Shown here: in pieces, positions 28,804 to 37,149 of the stretch
Numbering within the stretch: position 1 is the stretch's first letter
Layout: the number at the start of each line of letters is the position of its first letter
IMG/VR virus record: IMGVR_UViG_3300020207_000023
Location: 1-62,038 of that record
Strand: one strand, 5' to 3'
Length of the DNA stretch: 62,038 nt
From: a virus
The notes under the pieces: model-generated
Seen by the model: only the letters and a program-made list of their open reading frames with translations
Told to the model about the DNA's origin: nothing
Database searches by the model: none
Position numbers and translations under genes: made by a program

Positions 28804-30685
28804 CTTTTATTCCTCTTGCCCATGGTTTGTCGCTAAATGTCTTTTTAGCTTCACCCCAGCTCGGACCGAACTCAGCATCCACAACGCTGGGGATTTGCAT
28901 ATTGACACAGGTTTCCATTATTTCTTGTATTTTTGCACCAGTATCAGGGTCAGCAACGGATATGTCAAGTTCATCATGAACCTGAATCATAGGCGTAATA
29001 CCCTCTTCATACAGGGCAACCATCGCCGCTTTAGTTTGGTCAGCGGCACTGCCTTGTATCAATCTATTTAAGGCTTTGTATGTGAATGCTCTTTTGATTG
29101 CCGGACCATGCTCGGCGTAAGCATCTTGATAAGACATGGGTTTGTATGTCCCATACGCATTTGGCTCCCATTTATCAAAACGACACTTGCGTCCTAACAG
29201 GGTGCGTATCAATCCTTTGTTAGATGCACGGTGGATTACATAATCAGCTAACTGTTGCACGAATGGCACTTTTCCATGATACTCGGCAAATAATTCTTTA
29301 GCGTCATCAAACTCCAAACCCAACTGCTCAGCCAGTTTATTCTTACCCATCCCGTAGAATAGGCCGAGGTTAATGTCTTTTGCTTGCTTGCGCGGCACTC
29401 CCACAATATTTGCCGCCATCTGGTGGAAATCGGTATTAGCATCAATGTTATACTGGTCGGCAAACTCTTGTGCGCCTTGCAGTTTCAGTAGGCTGGCATA
29501 ATGAACAACGAGGCGTGGTTCTTGGCTACTGTAATCAAAAGCCCCCCACAATTCACCTTCATCGGGTAGAAACAAGCCACGAATCATCGGACCAATCTCA
29601 GCGTTCCGTGCTGGCACTTGTTGTAGATTAGGATTGCTGTAACTGAAGCGGCCTGTAACTGTGCCGCCATCATCACTTCTCAAACTGTGTGCTTCAGCAT
29701 GGATGCGACCGTTATGTTGGTGCTTCAGTATAGTGTCTATAAAGGTAGTTCGGGCTTTATTCAGCTCTCGAGCTCGAACCACAGCCTTTGGCAAGTCATG
29801 GGCATGGTTGGCTAGAAAGTTTTTAGTGAAGCTAGGCTGTCCTGATTTGGGCGTTTTAGGGTATTTCAGCCCATTAGCGTCGAAGGCTTTAGCAATACTC
29901 GCCGCCGCCCATATATCAATATCTTGCCCACCCGCATCAGCTAGAACCTTTTGTTCTTCGCGTTCCAGATACTCTTTTAACTGCTCTGCTTTTTCAAGGT
30001 CTACCCGCACACCCTTCTTACGCATGGCAAAGACGACCTTTAACACTTTAAGTTCTAAATCAAAAATATCAGCAATATCTTCTTTTAGTATAAGCCCTTT
30101 GAAATGTTGCCACAGTTTCAGCGTAAGTGCGGCATCCTGTTCTGCGTATTGCCCGACAAAGTGGGCTGGCAGTTTCCACATTTCACTCTTAGCATTTACA
30201 CCAAATGAGTTAGCGGCTTCATACAGGTCTTTTTCGCTTTTGCGTTCGTTCAGGTAATCCCTACCAAGTGCGTTCAATGCGTAACTAAACCTGTTTTCAT
30301 CAAGCAGGGCGGCTACGATCATTGTATCAATCACACGGCCTTTAACCTCAATCCCTTCTGCCCACAGCCAGCCGAGGTCATACATAGCATTGTGCATAAT
30401 GTAATCGCGCTCAACAGAAACAATGTTGGAGAGCCATCGCAGAGTTTGCTTTGCATCAAAGTTACCGCCGTTTTCATGACGGATAGGGAAATACCAAGCC
30501 TTGCCCTCTACCGCTACAGCAATCCCAATGACATAGCCATCTTTACGAGGCCAGCCACTACCCATCGTAGTTAGGTTAGGGTCGCGTGTTTCAAGGTCAA
30601 TCGCTATTTCTCTAGCGTCCGACAGGTCGGGGTAGCCATCAGGCATAACCCACTCAGTCGGAGGTGTGAACAAGGGGAACTGCAT
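28766..30685 (-). CDS. DNA polymerase, family A, with 3'-5' exonuclease
   Basis: 639 residues. Exonuclease motifs: D30-x-E32 (AIDLETRD), NAMYDLGWL around 99-107, YAEQDA at 180-185. Polymerase motifs: A with D384 (GAFDYSSQEPRL), B from R432 to Y444 (RKQAKDINLGLFYG), C H570-D571-E572 (IQVHDELDIS). The position equal to E. coli Pol I F762 is Leu (L440), a variant often linked to slower phage polymerases. It replicates the phage genome and must accept whatever modified dNTP the neighbouring cluster makes. Confidence 0.95.
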   Translation of the reverse strand: MQFPLFTPPTEWVMPDGYPDLSDAREIAIDLETRDPNLTTMGSGWPRKDGYVIGIAVAVEGKAWYFPIRHENGGNFDAKQTLRWLSNIVSVERDYIMHNAMYDLGWLWAEGIEVKGRVIDTMIVAALLDENRFSYALNALGRDYLNERKSEKDLYEAANSFGVNAKSEMWKLPAHFVGQYAEQDAALTLKLWQHFKGLILKEDIADIFDLELKVLKVVFAMRKKGVRVDLEKAEQLKEYLEREEQKVLADAGGQDIDIWAAASIAKAFDANGLKYPKTPKSGQPSFTKNFLANHAHDLPKAVVRARELNKARTTFIDTILKHQHNGRIHAEAHSLRSDDGGTVTGRFSYSNPNLQQVPARNAEIGPMIRGLFLPDEGELWGAFDYSSQEPRLVVHYASLLKLQGAQEFADQYNIDANTDFHQMAANIVGVPRKQAKDINLGLFYGMGKNKLAEQLGLEFDDAKELFAEYHGKVPFVQQLADYVIHRASNKGLIRTLLGRKCRFDKWEPNAYGTYKPMSYQDAYAEHGPAIKRAFTYKALNRLIQGSAADQTKAAMVALYEEGITPMIQVHDELDISVADPDTGAKIQEIMETCVNMQIPSVVDAEFGPSWGEAKKTFSDKPWARGIKDGGTKMQDNNQH

Positions 30686-30830
30686 CCGCTTTTACTTTCA
30701 TAGGTTGGTTACATGAACAATGAGGCCATTTGTTTTTGAGGTTGCGAAAGGTGAGGTGTTTAACCTCACCCTTGCACTCACACTCAGCAACTACAGGCTC
30801 ATCCAACTTCGAGTTCGAGTTGTCGGTCAT
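30654..30830 (-). CDS. Small Cys-rich (zinc) protein
   Basis: Fifty-eight residues from ATG 30830 (MTDNSNSKLDEPVVAEC). Two CxC pairs (CEC, CSC) separated by about 20 residues suggest one metal site. It overlaps both the polymerase start and the end of 30799..31245, so it is translated within the same message. Role unknown. Confidence 0.5.
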   Translation of the reverse strand: MTDNSNSKLDEPVVAECECKGEVKHLTFRNLKNKWPHCSCNQPMKVKADAVPLVHTSD

Positions 30831-31245
30831 CTTTGTCACCGAATCGCATCCTTAATTCAGCCTCAACAAGAAACAAATAACGCCGTAGGTCGCGTATATC
30901 ATCTAAAACGCCTTCCTCGCGTCTGTCTTCCTCTGCTGTTTGGAACACATCATAATTCCAGTCAGCCACTTGCTTTTCAAGCCTGTCCCATTTGCGAGCC
31001 AGCATCATAAAAGCACCAACGCCTCCGCGCTGTTTCCAACTGTTGCCATAGGATTGCTCAGATATATGCAACCCTTCAACATCCTCCATAGCCAGACCCA
31101 GCACCTTATTGATAATGGCACTGTAATCATCGGCATCTATTTCACCGTTCCTAACCAATTTAAGATACTCCTCTTCCTCTAACTCACGCATACGCCGTGT
31201 CATATAAGCCTCGTGACTTTCGTGTTTTACAAAGTTTCCATCCAT
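30799..31245 (-). CDS. DUF1599/Nmad1-like protein
   Basis: 148 residues from ATG 31245 (GGAGAA 8 nt upstream; longer starts lack a site). The core is SYGNSWKQRGGVGAFMMLAR, KWDRLEKQV, then DDIRDLRRYLFLVEAELR, the pattern I recall for DUF1599, also called nucleotide modification associated domain 1. Such helical proteins recur next to phage base-modification genes. It overlaps the thymidylate-synthase-like gene by 19 bp. Confidence 0.6.
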   Translation of the reverse strand: MDGNFVKHESHEAYMTRRMRELEEEEYLKLVRNGEIDADDYSAIINKVLGLAMEDVEGLHISEQSYGNSWKQRGGVGAFMMLARKWDRLEKQVADWNYDVFQTAEEDRREEGVLDDIRDLRRYLFLVEAELRMRFGDKDDRQLELEVG

Positions 31246-32243
31246 TTGTCTTTTCTCCGTTCTAGCCATTCGTAACACGCCAAATGCCAATCATCTGGCT
31301 TTATGTCTTTAGAATGTTCCATGGCTTGGAAAATTTCTTTTGCTTTCCATGCCACCCACATTCTGTGCATAGGCTGTGCCACTTCGCTAAAAACAGAGTT
31401 AACATATGCTCTAGGTTTCTCGGGGTCTTCCATAAACCACTCAAGCTCTTCATCAAAGGTAAGTATGTCGTCAACCAATGGAGAAGGTTTAATCATGCGT
31501 GTAGCATATGAATCATAGTCAGGGGTCATTCCATCAAGCCCCTCCAACACTTCCACATAGGCGTGGAGGTTGTTGCTGAACTGTGTATAGATCCCCACCT
31601 GTGCGCCAATCCGTGCCGCAATGTATTCCTGCAGAATGGACATATGGACAGCGTTAGCTCCCAGCGCACCCCAGATCATATCATTACTGCGGTTGCATAC
31701 CGTCATGTCCAGCTTATTATCGCGAACGCTGAAATATATATGCGTATTACAGGGGTGATCTTTGCATTCATTATCCTTGCGTAAATCACCTTCAGGATCC
31801 CACATAGCTAAAACAGTTCGTCTATCGTTTTCATAGGTCATAAGTCTATGAACAGCTATGTCTAATTGGTCTTTATAGAAATAGTTACGCCATCTATAAC
31901 CATATGCACCTTGGAGGGTCTTACCATTATCACTATAAGTACCCATCCGTTTATTATAACGCTGGATCCACTCAAGGTCTTCACGACCCGCTAACATCCA
32001 GAGGCTTTCCATAAAATGGAATACAGGGTTAGCGTCGCGTTGCGGATAGAACAATACCCGCTCGCAGGGGTTATTGTAAGTAATCGCACAAGGCTCACGG
32101 AACTCAAGTGCTTTACCGTTTCGGGTGTCTACTTCAACACCGCTAGTTTCAAGTGCTTGCTTCACCAGCCATAACGCATCACTGACATTAACAGCGGTGA
32201 ATGTGTGCATACCCCTCATTGGGGCTTTGCCAAATAGTGCCAT
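31227..32243 (-). CDS. Thymidylate-synthase-family dUMP hydroxymethylase candidate
   Basis: 338 residues. Family features: FMESLWMLAGR (77-87), QGAYGYRWR (111-119), catalytic C165 in DHPCNTHIYF, the nucleotide loop NRSNDMIWGALGANAVH (184-200), and NNLHAYVEVL. True ThyA enzymes have PCH and LGLPFNI at these places; here PCN and WGALGANAV match the divergent phage branch that includes dUMP hydroxymethylases. It likely makes 5-hydroxymethyl-dUMP, the entry step for hypermodified thymine. Ordinary dTMP synthesis cannot be excluded. Confidence 0.75.
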   Translation of the reverse strand: MALFGKAPMRGMHTFTAVNVSDALWLVKQALETSGVEVDTRNGKALEFREPCAITYNNPCERVLFYPQRDANPVFHFMESLWMLAGREDLEWIQRYNKRMGTYSDNGKTLQGAYGYRWRNYFYKDQLDIAVHRLMTYENDRRTVLAMWDPEGDLRKDNECKDHPCNTHIYFSVRDNKLDMTVCNRSNDMIWGALGANAVHMSILQEYIAARIGAQVGIYTQFSNNLHAYVEVLEGLDGMTPDYDSYATRMIKPSPLVDDILTFDEELEWFMEDPEKPRAYVNSVFSEVAQPMHRMWVAWKAKEIFQAMEHSKDIKPDDWHLACYEWLERRKDKWMETL

Positions 32244-32271
32244 AATGAACCACCTTTCTATGGGGCTATAA

Positions 32272-32287
32272 AGCCGCTCGAGCGGCT
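32272..32287. repeat. Perfect 16 bp palindrome
   Basis: AGCCGCTCGAGCGGCT lies in the 101 bp gap between the radical SAM gene and the hydroxymethylase gene. On the minus strand it is followed by TTTAT only, so it is a weak terminator at best. It could be an operator or an mRNA hairpin setting the ratio of the two enzymes. Confidence 0.6.
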
Positions 32288-32344
32288 GAGGTTAGTTTGC
32301 CCTACCCAACTACCAAAAGCAACCTTCTGGCGGCTGTATGGGGC

Positions 32345-33346
32345 TTAAATAAAGTCAAAATGCTTCTTGACACGCTTAGTGTATGTCCCTCCATTTAATG
32401 CTTCTTTAATTGCAGTTTCCGTTTCCTCTGTAGGCTCGGGTAACGTCTTGCGTCCCATGCGGTCAGGTAACAATCCATTACGAAGAGTGGTGTTGTCACA
32501 ACCGTTACAAGGACCGAAATCGCGTTGCCCATGATACAGTTTTGTTCTCGCCGCATGGAAAGCCTCCCCCTGCCAAATATCATCAATATGTGTGTCCATT
32601 ATATTGCCGCACTTATACCATCCTACCCAATCATTACAGCAGACTGCGACATTGCCATCCCATCGTATTGACATTTCGCGGAAAGGTTTAGCACAGCGTT
32701 TGCCATCTTGGTCATGGTTCAATGGAAAAGCATTTCCAGCATGGTTGCTAACTTGGGCATGAGTTCCACTTGTAGCCAATGTGAGATCCATGCCAACAAC
32801 GATATCATGCTCTGTAACTTTTCTTCTACGGTGGGGGTTTGCGGCGCGGTCGGCGGGGTATTCAAAAACGGGATGTGGACCATTGTAACGCTCCTTGATT
32901 TTATCTACGATTTTAATACGGTCGTAGTTATCAAGGAATAGAACATTTAGCCCTGCATCCATAAGTTTGTTGACCGTTTCCTCTGTGTCTTTCAACAACC
33001 CACCACCATTGCTAGTCATCATAAGCGGTGTTCTGGGTAACTCTTTACGGAACAGACCCACCATTTCAATAAAGAAAGGGTGCATAGTAGGCTCGCCGTG
33101 CATAGCAAACTCAATGCGTGGATTCCACCCTGCCCTTTTAATTTCCTGACAAATTCGGGTAGCCGTTTGAATATGCAGATTTTTGTAAGGGGCAGATGCT
33201 TTACCATGCAGATTACTCGGACCATCAGCCTCGTTTTCACGGATAGACTGTATGCCGCAAAATGAGCAAGCAAGGTTGCACCCTTCCACAAACTCTACCT
33301 GAATAGAGTTTGGTGGGTCTTGATAAAAGTTAGATTGCTCCACCAT
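32345..33346 (-). CDS. Radical SAM / SPASM-like enzyme
   Basis: 333 residues from ATG 33346, chosen for GGAGAAAGG 9 nt upstream. The [4Fe-4S] motif is C23-x3-C27-x2-C30 (EGCNLACSFCG), followed by an HGEPT motif (83-87). The C-terminal part has C218, C236-C237 (GNVAVCCND), C246, C280 and C283, a SPASM-like second cluster site. It is neither QueE nor a known aminomutase by motif. In this operon it probably alters the thymine substituent by radical chemistry; the substrate is unknown. Confidence 0.75.
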   Translation of the reverse strand: MVEQSNFYQDPPNSIQVEFVEGCNLACSFCGIQSIRENEADGPSNLHGKASAPYKNLHIQTATRICQEIKRAGWNPRIEFAMHGEPTMHPFFIEMVGLFRKELPRTPLMMTSNGGGLLKDTEETVNKLMDAGLNVLFLDNYDRIKIVDKIKERYNGPHPVFEYPADRAANPHRRRKVTEHDIVVGMDLTLATSGTHAQVSNHAGNAFPLNHDQDGKRCAKPFREMSIRWDGNVAVCCNDWVGWYKCGNIMDTHIDDIWQGEAFHAARTKLYHGQRDFGPCNGCDNTTLRNGLLPDRMGRKTLPEPTEETETAIKEALNGGTYTKRVKKHFDFI

Positions 33347-34115
33347 CTTTAGCGGCCTTTCTCCATTGAACACGGACATCCCACCGCGTTTTCATACCTT
33401 CCCAACCTGTTTTAGTTTCCTTTTGTAATGCTTTCACATACAACGGAAAGGCTTGTTCCAAAGCGCGGCTGGCGCGTTCTTGCAGTTCAGCATTGCGATA
33501 TGTGCTACAGCCTCCAGCCGCACCAGAAGCACCACGCTGATCCCATGTCCAATCTACAATAACCGCATTGCCGTGTCCCTTTTGGAATAGGCTGAGGGTT
33601 ACATAGTAGTCCTCCATTAACTCCATAGCATCATAGCGTATGCCTAATTGTTGGAGGATATGGGGGCGTATGGCATGGACAGCGTTTTGCCGCATCCCAT
33701 ACTTTACCCGATCTGGGTAATGTTTGTCATTCATCTGGCGTGGGCTGAGGCCAACATGGGTGAAGTTATTTAACAGCCACTCCATGCGCTCCCACAGTTC
33801 GTGCATCTCACCCTGCTCAGTTTTTCTTAGGTTAGGTGCGTCATCATGTGCGCGGCGACCAAATATAAGATCGTCATCCAAAATAATAATTTTATCATAC
33901 TCCTGCTCCACTGCGTGATCTACAATAAATTGCCGGACATTGTTTATGCCCTTGATATCACCACGGTTCAGGCAGTAACGACCATTGTTAATATGTGCTT
34001 GCACTTCTTCTTGTGGGCAAACCAGAACCGCACTTTCTCTTGCTTCCGGACCAATACTTTCCCAAGTAGTTTGCTTGTTGATCCTACCCCTTGTAGGAAT
34101 AAAAATAGGTATCAT
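33330..34115 (-). CDS. TET-associated-type glycosyltransferase (TAGT-like)
   Basis: 261 residues. Starts MIPIFIPTRGRINKQTTWES with a GT-A nucleotide-binding start, then the metal-binding IIILDDDLIFGRR (D80-D82) and AMELMEDYYVTLSLFQKG, the pattern of phage TAGT enzymes that glycosylate 5-hydroxymethylated bases. No TET/JBP dioxygenase gene is present; the hydroxymethyl group would come from the hydroxymethylase. ATGA overlap with the zinc-ribbon gene and overlap with the radical SAM gene show one operon. Confidence 0.75.
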   Translation of the reverse strand: MIPIFIPTRGRINKQTTWESIGPEARESAVLVCPQEEVQAHINNGRYCLNRGDIKGINNVRQFIVDHAVEQEYDKIIILDDDLIFGRRAHDDAPNLRKTEQGEMHELWERMEWLLNNFTHVGLSPRQMNDKHYPDRVKYGMRQNAVHAIRPHILQQLGIRYDAMELMEDYYVTLSLFQKGHGNAVIVDWTWDQRGASGAAGGCSTYRNAELQERASRALEQAFPLYVKALQKETKTGWEGMKTRWDVRVQWRKAAKDGGAI

Positions 34116-34432
34116 AACTCATCCTCATCAAACCTTATTGAACCAGAGGCCATTGCTTCTTCTAACTCTTCATCGGTTAGGTTGTCAATGTCTGCTTCAG
34201 TATATTTAAAAACCTTTTGTGGCTTCGTCCTCGGCCGTAACCGTTTCTTTTTGTTTGGCTTTGGTTGCTCGGGTTTCGGTTTCGGCACGGTGGGCTTGGA
34301 GGTCTCTAATACTTCCAATGTCCGATAGATGTGCTTGCATTTCTGACATACTCGCTTCCTCCGGACTGATTTGTCTGCTGTAAGTCTGCTGTCTGCGACG
34401 GTTGATTTGCCACTGCATTTTGGACACAACAT
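34112..34432 (-). CDS. NrdR-like zinc-ribbon protein
   Basis: 106 residues. The N-terminal ribbon has C3, C6, C29 and C32, with DSRLTADKSVRRKRVCQKC very like the zinc ribbon of NrdR. There is no ATP-cone. A Pro/Lys linker and an acidic tail (NLTDEELEEAMASG) follow. It could bring an enzyme of the modification cluster to DNA, or act as a regulator; its location between the glycosyltransferase and the aGPT-like gene favours the former. Confidence 0.65.
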   Translation of the reverse strand: MLCPKCSGKSTVADSRLTADKSVRRKRVCQKCKHIYRTLEVLETSKPTVPKPKPEQPKPNKKKRLRPRTKPQKVFKYTEADIDNLTDEELEEAMASGSIRFDEDEL

Positions 34433-34434
34433 TT

Positions 34435-35340
34435 CTACACCACCCCACCATTAGGAGCCTCCAACCACATTCCAACATTAGCCTGATACTTACTGCGTGG
34501 CTTGCCTTGTCCAAGGCGCACACGCTCATACTTATCCCACTCGCACAGGCTATGCTCAATAGTTCGCATATCTACTGCATCAAGGGGAACATGAGATTGA
34601 ATGTAGTTTGGTGCTTGAGCCAGTAACTCTTGCATTTCGGTATTGGCTTGGGTCTGGTTCATAGACTTAGTCAACACCCTATCGTGGATACGGTTCAGTC
34701 CTCGCTTTGCTCCCGGACCTGCGTTTGCCCAACTAAAACGGTCTTGTGCCTTGTCCAATACAGGTGTGTAGTTGAGGTCGGTAACCACTTCGTATGACAT
34801 AAAGCCTCCCCCTCCCCATCCCCGATAGGAAGCCATCGCTTTGTGGGTCGCCTCCAACGATTGCGTTTCCTCAGCGACCCCCGATAAATGCACCCTGTCT
34901 TTCCAAATAGGTTTGAGGAAGTGGTCAACAACGACCTCCGACTTACGAGCTTTGAGACCTTGATTAGTGATTATATAAGCTCCAGTGAATGTCCGCAAAC
35001 CAGAGGACAACCTAGCCTCAATAAGTTCTTTGGTATGGTCGGGATTCCATCCTTTATCTTCGTCAACCCACCCATGCTCTTCGGCAAACTCGCTTGTGCC
35101 AATCATGCGGAACAAACAACAATTAAAAACGATTTCACTGTGCGGACGGTTAGCATTTGGGTTAGTCCAGTTTTGGCGCATCCAAACAGTAACACGGTCA
35201 TTTTCACGGAAGGGGTTGGTGAACTTGTAATCCTGCAAAATGTGGTCGTCAGTCCAAGGGGGATTGACCCCCTTGGCTCGCTTTTGGTAAATAGCGTGAC
35301 GCTCATTTATCCAGTAAAAGAACCTTTCTATGTTCTCCAT
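34435..35340 (-). CDS. aGPT-pyrophosphorylase-like base-hypermodification enzyme
   Basis: 301 residues. Begins FFYWINERHAIYQKRAKG with PPWTDDHILQDYKFTNPFRE and NDRVTVWMRQNW (residues 28-58). This start and the RxxDRVT element are the hallmarks I associate with the alpha-glutamyl/putrescinyl thymine pyrophosphorylase group and the related helical domain of 5-hmdU DNA kinases. Mid parts include GLRTFTGAYIITNQG and SYRGWGGGGFMSYEVVTDL. By family knowledge such proteins attach amino acid or amine groups to activated 5-hmdU in DNA. Confidence 0.7.
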   Translation of the reverse strand: MENIERFFYWINERHAIYQKRAKGVNPPWTDDHILQDYKFTNPFRENDRVTVWMRQNWTNPNANRPHSEIVFNCCLFRMIGTSEFAEEHGWVDEDKGWNPDHTKELIEARLSSGLRTFTGAYIITNQGLKARKSEVVVDHFLKPIWKDRVHLSGVAEETQSLEATHKAMASYRGWGGGGFMSYEVVTDLNYTPVLDKAQDRFSWANAGPGAKRGLNRIHDRVLTKSMNQTQANTEMQELLAQAPNYIQSHVPLDAVDMRTIEHSLCEWDKYERVRLGQGKPRSKYQANVGMWLEAPNGGVV

Positions 35341-35344
35341 AGGC

Positions 35345-35950
35345 TTAGTTCCCTAGCTTAATGACGCCTTTAGCCAACGCCAATTTAATATCAACACTGT
35401 TGCCTCCAGGAGTCAACGCTTTCATAGCGGACAAGGCATCAGCAACGGTAGCAGACTTTGCAAGGGCTTCAAAATTATGCCAGCGATTGCTACCTTCACG
35501 GTATGGGTTAGAACCTGTAACAACAATCGTTGCCTGTGGGTCATACTTAGCCCGAGCATTGCGCTCTGGCTTGGGTGTATCTACAGCAACGGTTGGCGTA
35601 GGCATAGGAGCCGACGGAGTATTCACCTGCATTTTAGTCTCCTTTTCAACAGGTTTATATTTTTTCGCGCGAGCCGCTACAATCGTGTGAAACTCTTTGT
35701 AAACGCCCTGCGAATTGAAATAGCCAGTAGTCTCACGCTGGATATTACTGGCTTCCAAAACACTGAGTAACTCTTGCTCAGTGAATGTGTTTTGTAATTG
35801 TTCCACATTTGAAAACACAATGCTATACTCATTGAGTTCTTTACAATTACGAAGTTCTCGCAATGAGGGAAACACAAAATAGGAATATGGCTCGTTCCTG
35901 TTGGATTCATTGTGGTTTTCCAATACTGCATAAGTCTTGATTGCCGCCAT
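35345..35950 (-). CDS. Unknown protein upstream of modification genes
   Basis: 201 residues. N-terminal globular part (YAVLENHNESNRNEPYSYFV), then a Pro/Thr linker near 110-130 and a C-terminal helical domain (NRWHNFEALAKSATVADALS). GAAAGGAGC before the ATG and TATAAGG about 20 bp further upstream suggest this is the first gene of the modification transcript. No family recognised. Confidence 0.55.
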   Translation of the reverse strand: MAAIKTYAVLENHNESNRNEPYSYFVFPSLRELRNCKELNEYSIVFSNVEQLQNTFTEQELLSVLEASNIQRETTGYFNSQGVYKEFHTIVAARAKKYKPVEKETKMQVNTPSAPMPTPTVAVDTPKPERNARAKYDPQATIVVTGSNPYREGSNRWHNFEALAKSATVADALSAMKALTPGGNSVDIKLALAKGVIKLGN

Positions 35951-36023
35951 GTCAAAGCTCCTTTCTATAAGCCTTATACTGTTATTCTACTATATGTAGG
36001 GAATCAAGCAAGCCCTAAATACT

Positions 36024-36063
36024 CCAATGCCCCACTAAAAGTTCTCTTCTAGCAGGGCATTGG
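36024..36063. repeat. 9 bp inverted repeat after DUF932 gene
   Basis: CCAATGCCC (36024-36032) pairs perfectly with GGGCATTGG (36055-36063) across 22 nt, and the loop itself can form a shorter imperfect stem. It lies 33 bp beyond the DUF932 stop on the minus strand. There is no T tract, so it may be an RNA stability or processing element rather than an intrinsic terminator. Confidence 0.6.
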
Positions 36064-36096
36064 GCGAGAGGTGAGCTTCTGCCCACCCCCACATTC

Positions 36097-37128
36097 TTAG
36101 GCGGCTTTGGCGTATTCAAGAGCCTTTGCCATAGCCTTCCGCTTGACTTGGGCATTATTGCCAAACCATGCGGAGTTAAGGGCGTGGTCACGAGTCTTGG
36201 CTCGCTTTTGGTGATCCATAACATAAGTCACACCGTTTAGCGCACCCCACCAAGTCCCCTTGGCTGAAGACATATCGTGTCCTGGAGAAGTTTCAATAGC
36301 TTCCAGTATAGACTGGGAAGTTTTGGTAAACTCCTCATGAAGCGGTGGTAAGTCGGCCTCGTTAGACTTAGCGCGTTCAATAAGCAGTTTGGGCTGGAAC
36401 AACTCAGCAATGAAGTTATCCACCTGTTCCTTAGTAGCTCGTTGCTTGGCAAGGAACTCGGACTGCTGTTGGAACTGTGTCATTTGCTCACCACTAATAC
36501 CAAGTGCTGTTTCAGCGGCTTGCATAATTTCCTCGTCAAACATTTGCAAATGCAACACGCGGAACTTACCAGTCATACCCTCTTGGCTGAGCGCAAGGGT
36601 AATCGTATTGTTACACACCACACGGATGGGGGTGAACATAACAGTCATAGCAGTGCCAACCTTGTGACTGTTAGCCATGAGCAAGTAACCCTCGATCTCA
36701 TCGCCACCCGCTAACTTGAAGCCTTTCTTGATTTTAGCCAAGCCCCAAATGCGCTCGCCATCACTTAGGCTACCCGCCGTGTCCATTTCCATATGCCCTG
36801 CTTCAGTAAACTTTTTGAAGAATGACATTGTTTCGTGGTTCTGGAATGGAACAAACCCTTCACCGCAGTGCGATAGCACACGGTTATCGGTATCACGCAC
36901 CACTACATAATGGTCGTTAGCCCGAAGCATTTCGGCTTCACCGCGTGGGTCATTGAGGTTCCAAGTGTTAGGCTTGTCAGCGTAATAGACAGGCCGCTTG
37001 CTAACTGTCCAGTCAAGGCCAGCCGCTTTAAGCATTTCCTCAGGAGTAAGGTTATGCTCAACTTTTTCACCAAGCCCATGCCAAGGAACTTGTCCTGCAT
37101 AAGCCATTGTTTCTACCATATGTGCCAT
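36097..37128 (-). CDS. DUF932 phage protein
   Basis: 343 residues. The DUF932 pattern is clear: AYAGQVPWHGLGEKVEHNLT at the start, then MLKAAGLDWTVSKRPVYY, YFVPFQNHE-like sequence (observed GEGFVPFQNHETMSFFKKF), and VRVVCNNT-like sequence (observed PIRVVCNNTITLA). Widespread in phages and plasmids, with no agreed function; often near recombination or replication genes, as here. Confidence 0.8.
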   Translation of the reverse strand: MAHMVETMAYAGQVPWHGLGEKVEHNLTPEEMLKAAGLDWTVSKRPVYYADKPNTWNLNDPRGEAEMLRANDHYVVVRDTDNRVLSHCGEGFVPFQNHETMSFFKKFTEAGHMEMDTAGSLSDGERIWGLAKIKKGFKLAGGDEIEGYLLMANSHKVGTAMTVMFTPIRVVCNNTITLALSQEGMTGKFRVLHLQMFDEEIMQAAETALGISGEQMTQFQQQSEFLAKQRATKEQVDNFIAELFQPKLLIERAKSNEADLPPLHEEFTKTSQSILEAIETSPGHDMSSAKGTWWGALNGVTYVMDHQKRAKTRDHALNSAWFGNNAQVKRKAMAKALEYAKAA

Positions 37129-37149
37129 GATTGTTTCCTTTCTACAAAA

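Noticed and set aside
32345-33346. Radical SAM as QueE of a 7-deazaguanine pathway
   Set aside because: The cysteine motif and SPASM-like tail differ from QueE, and no FolE, QueD, QueC or DpdA-like gene was seen in the window.
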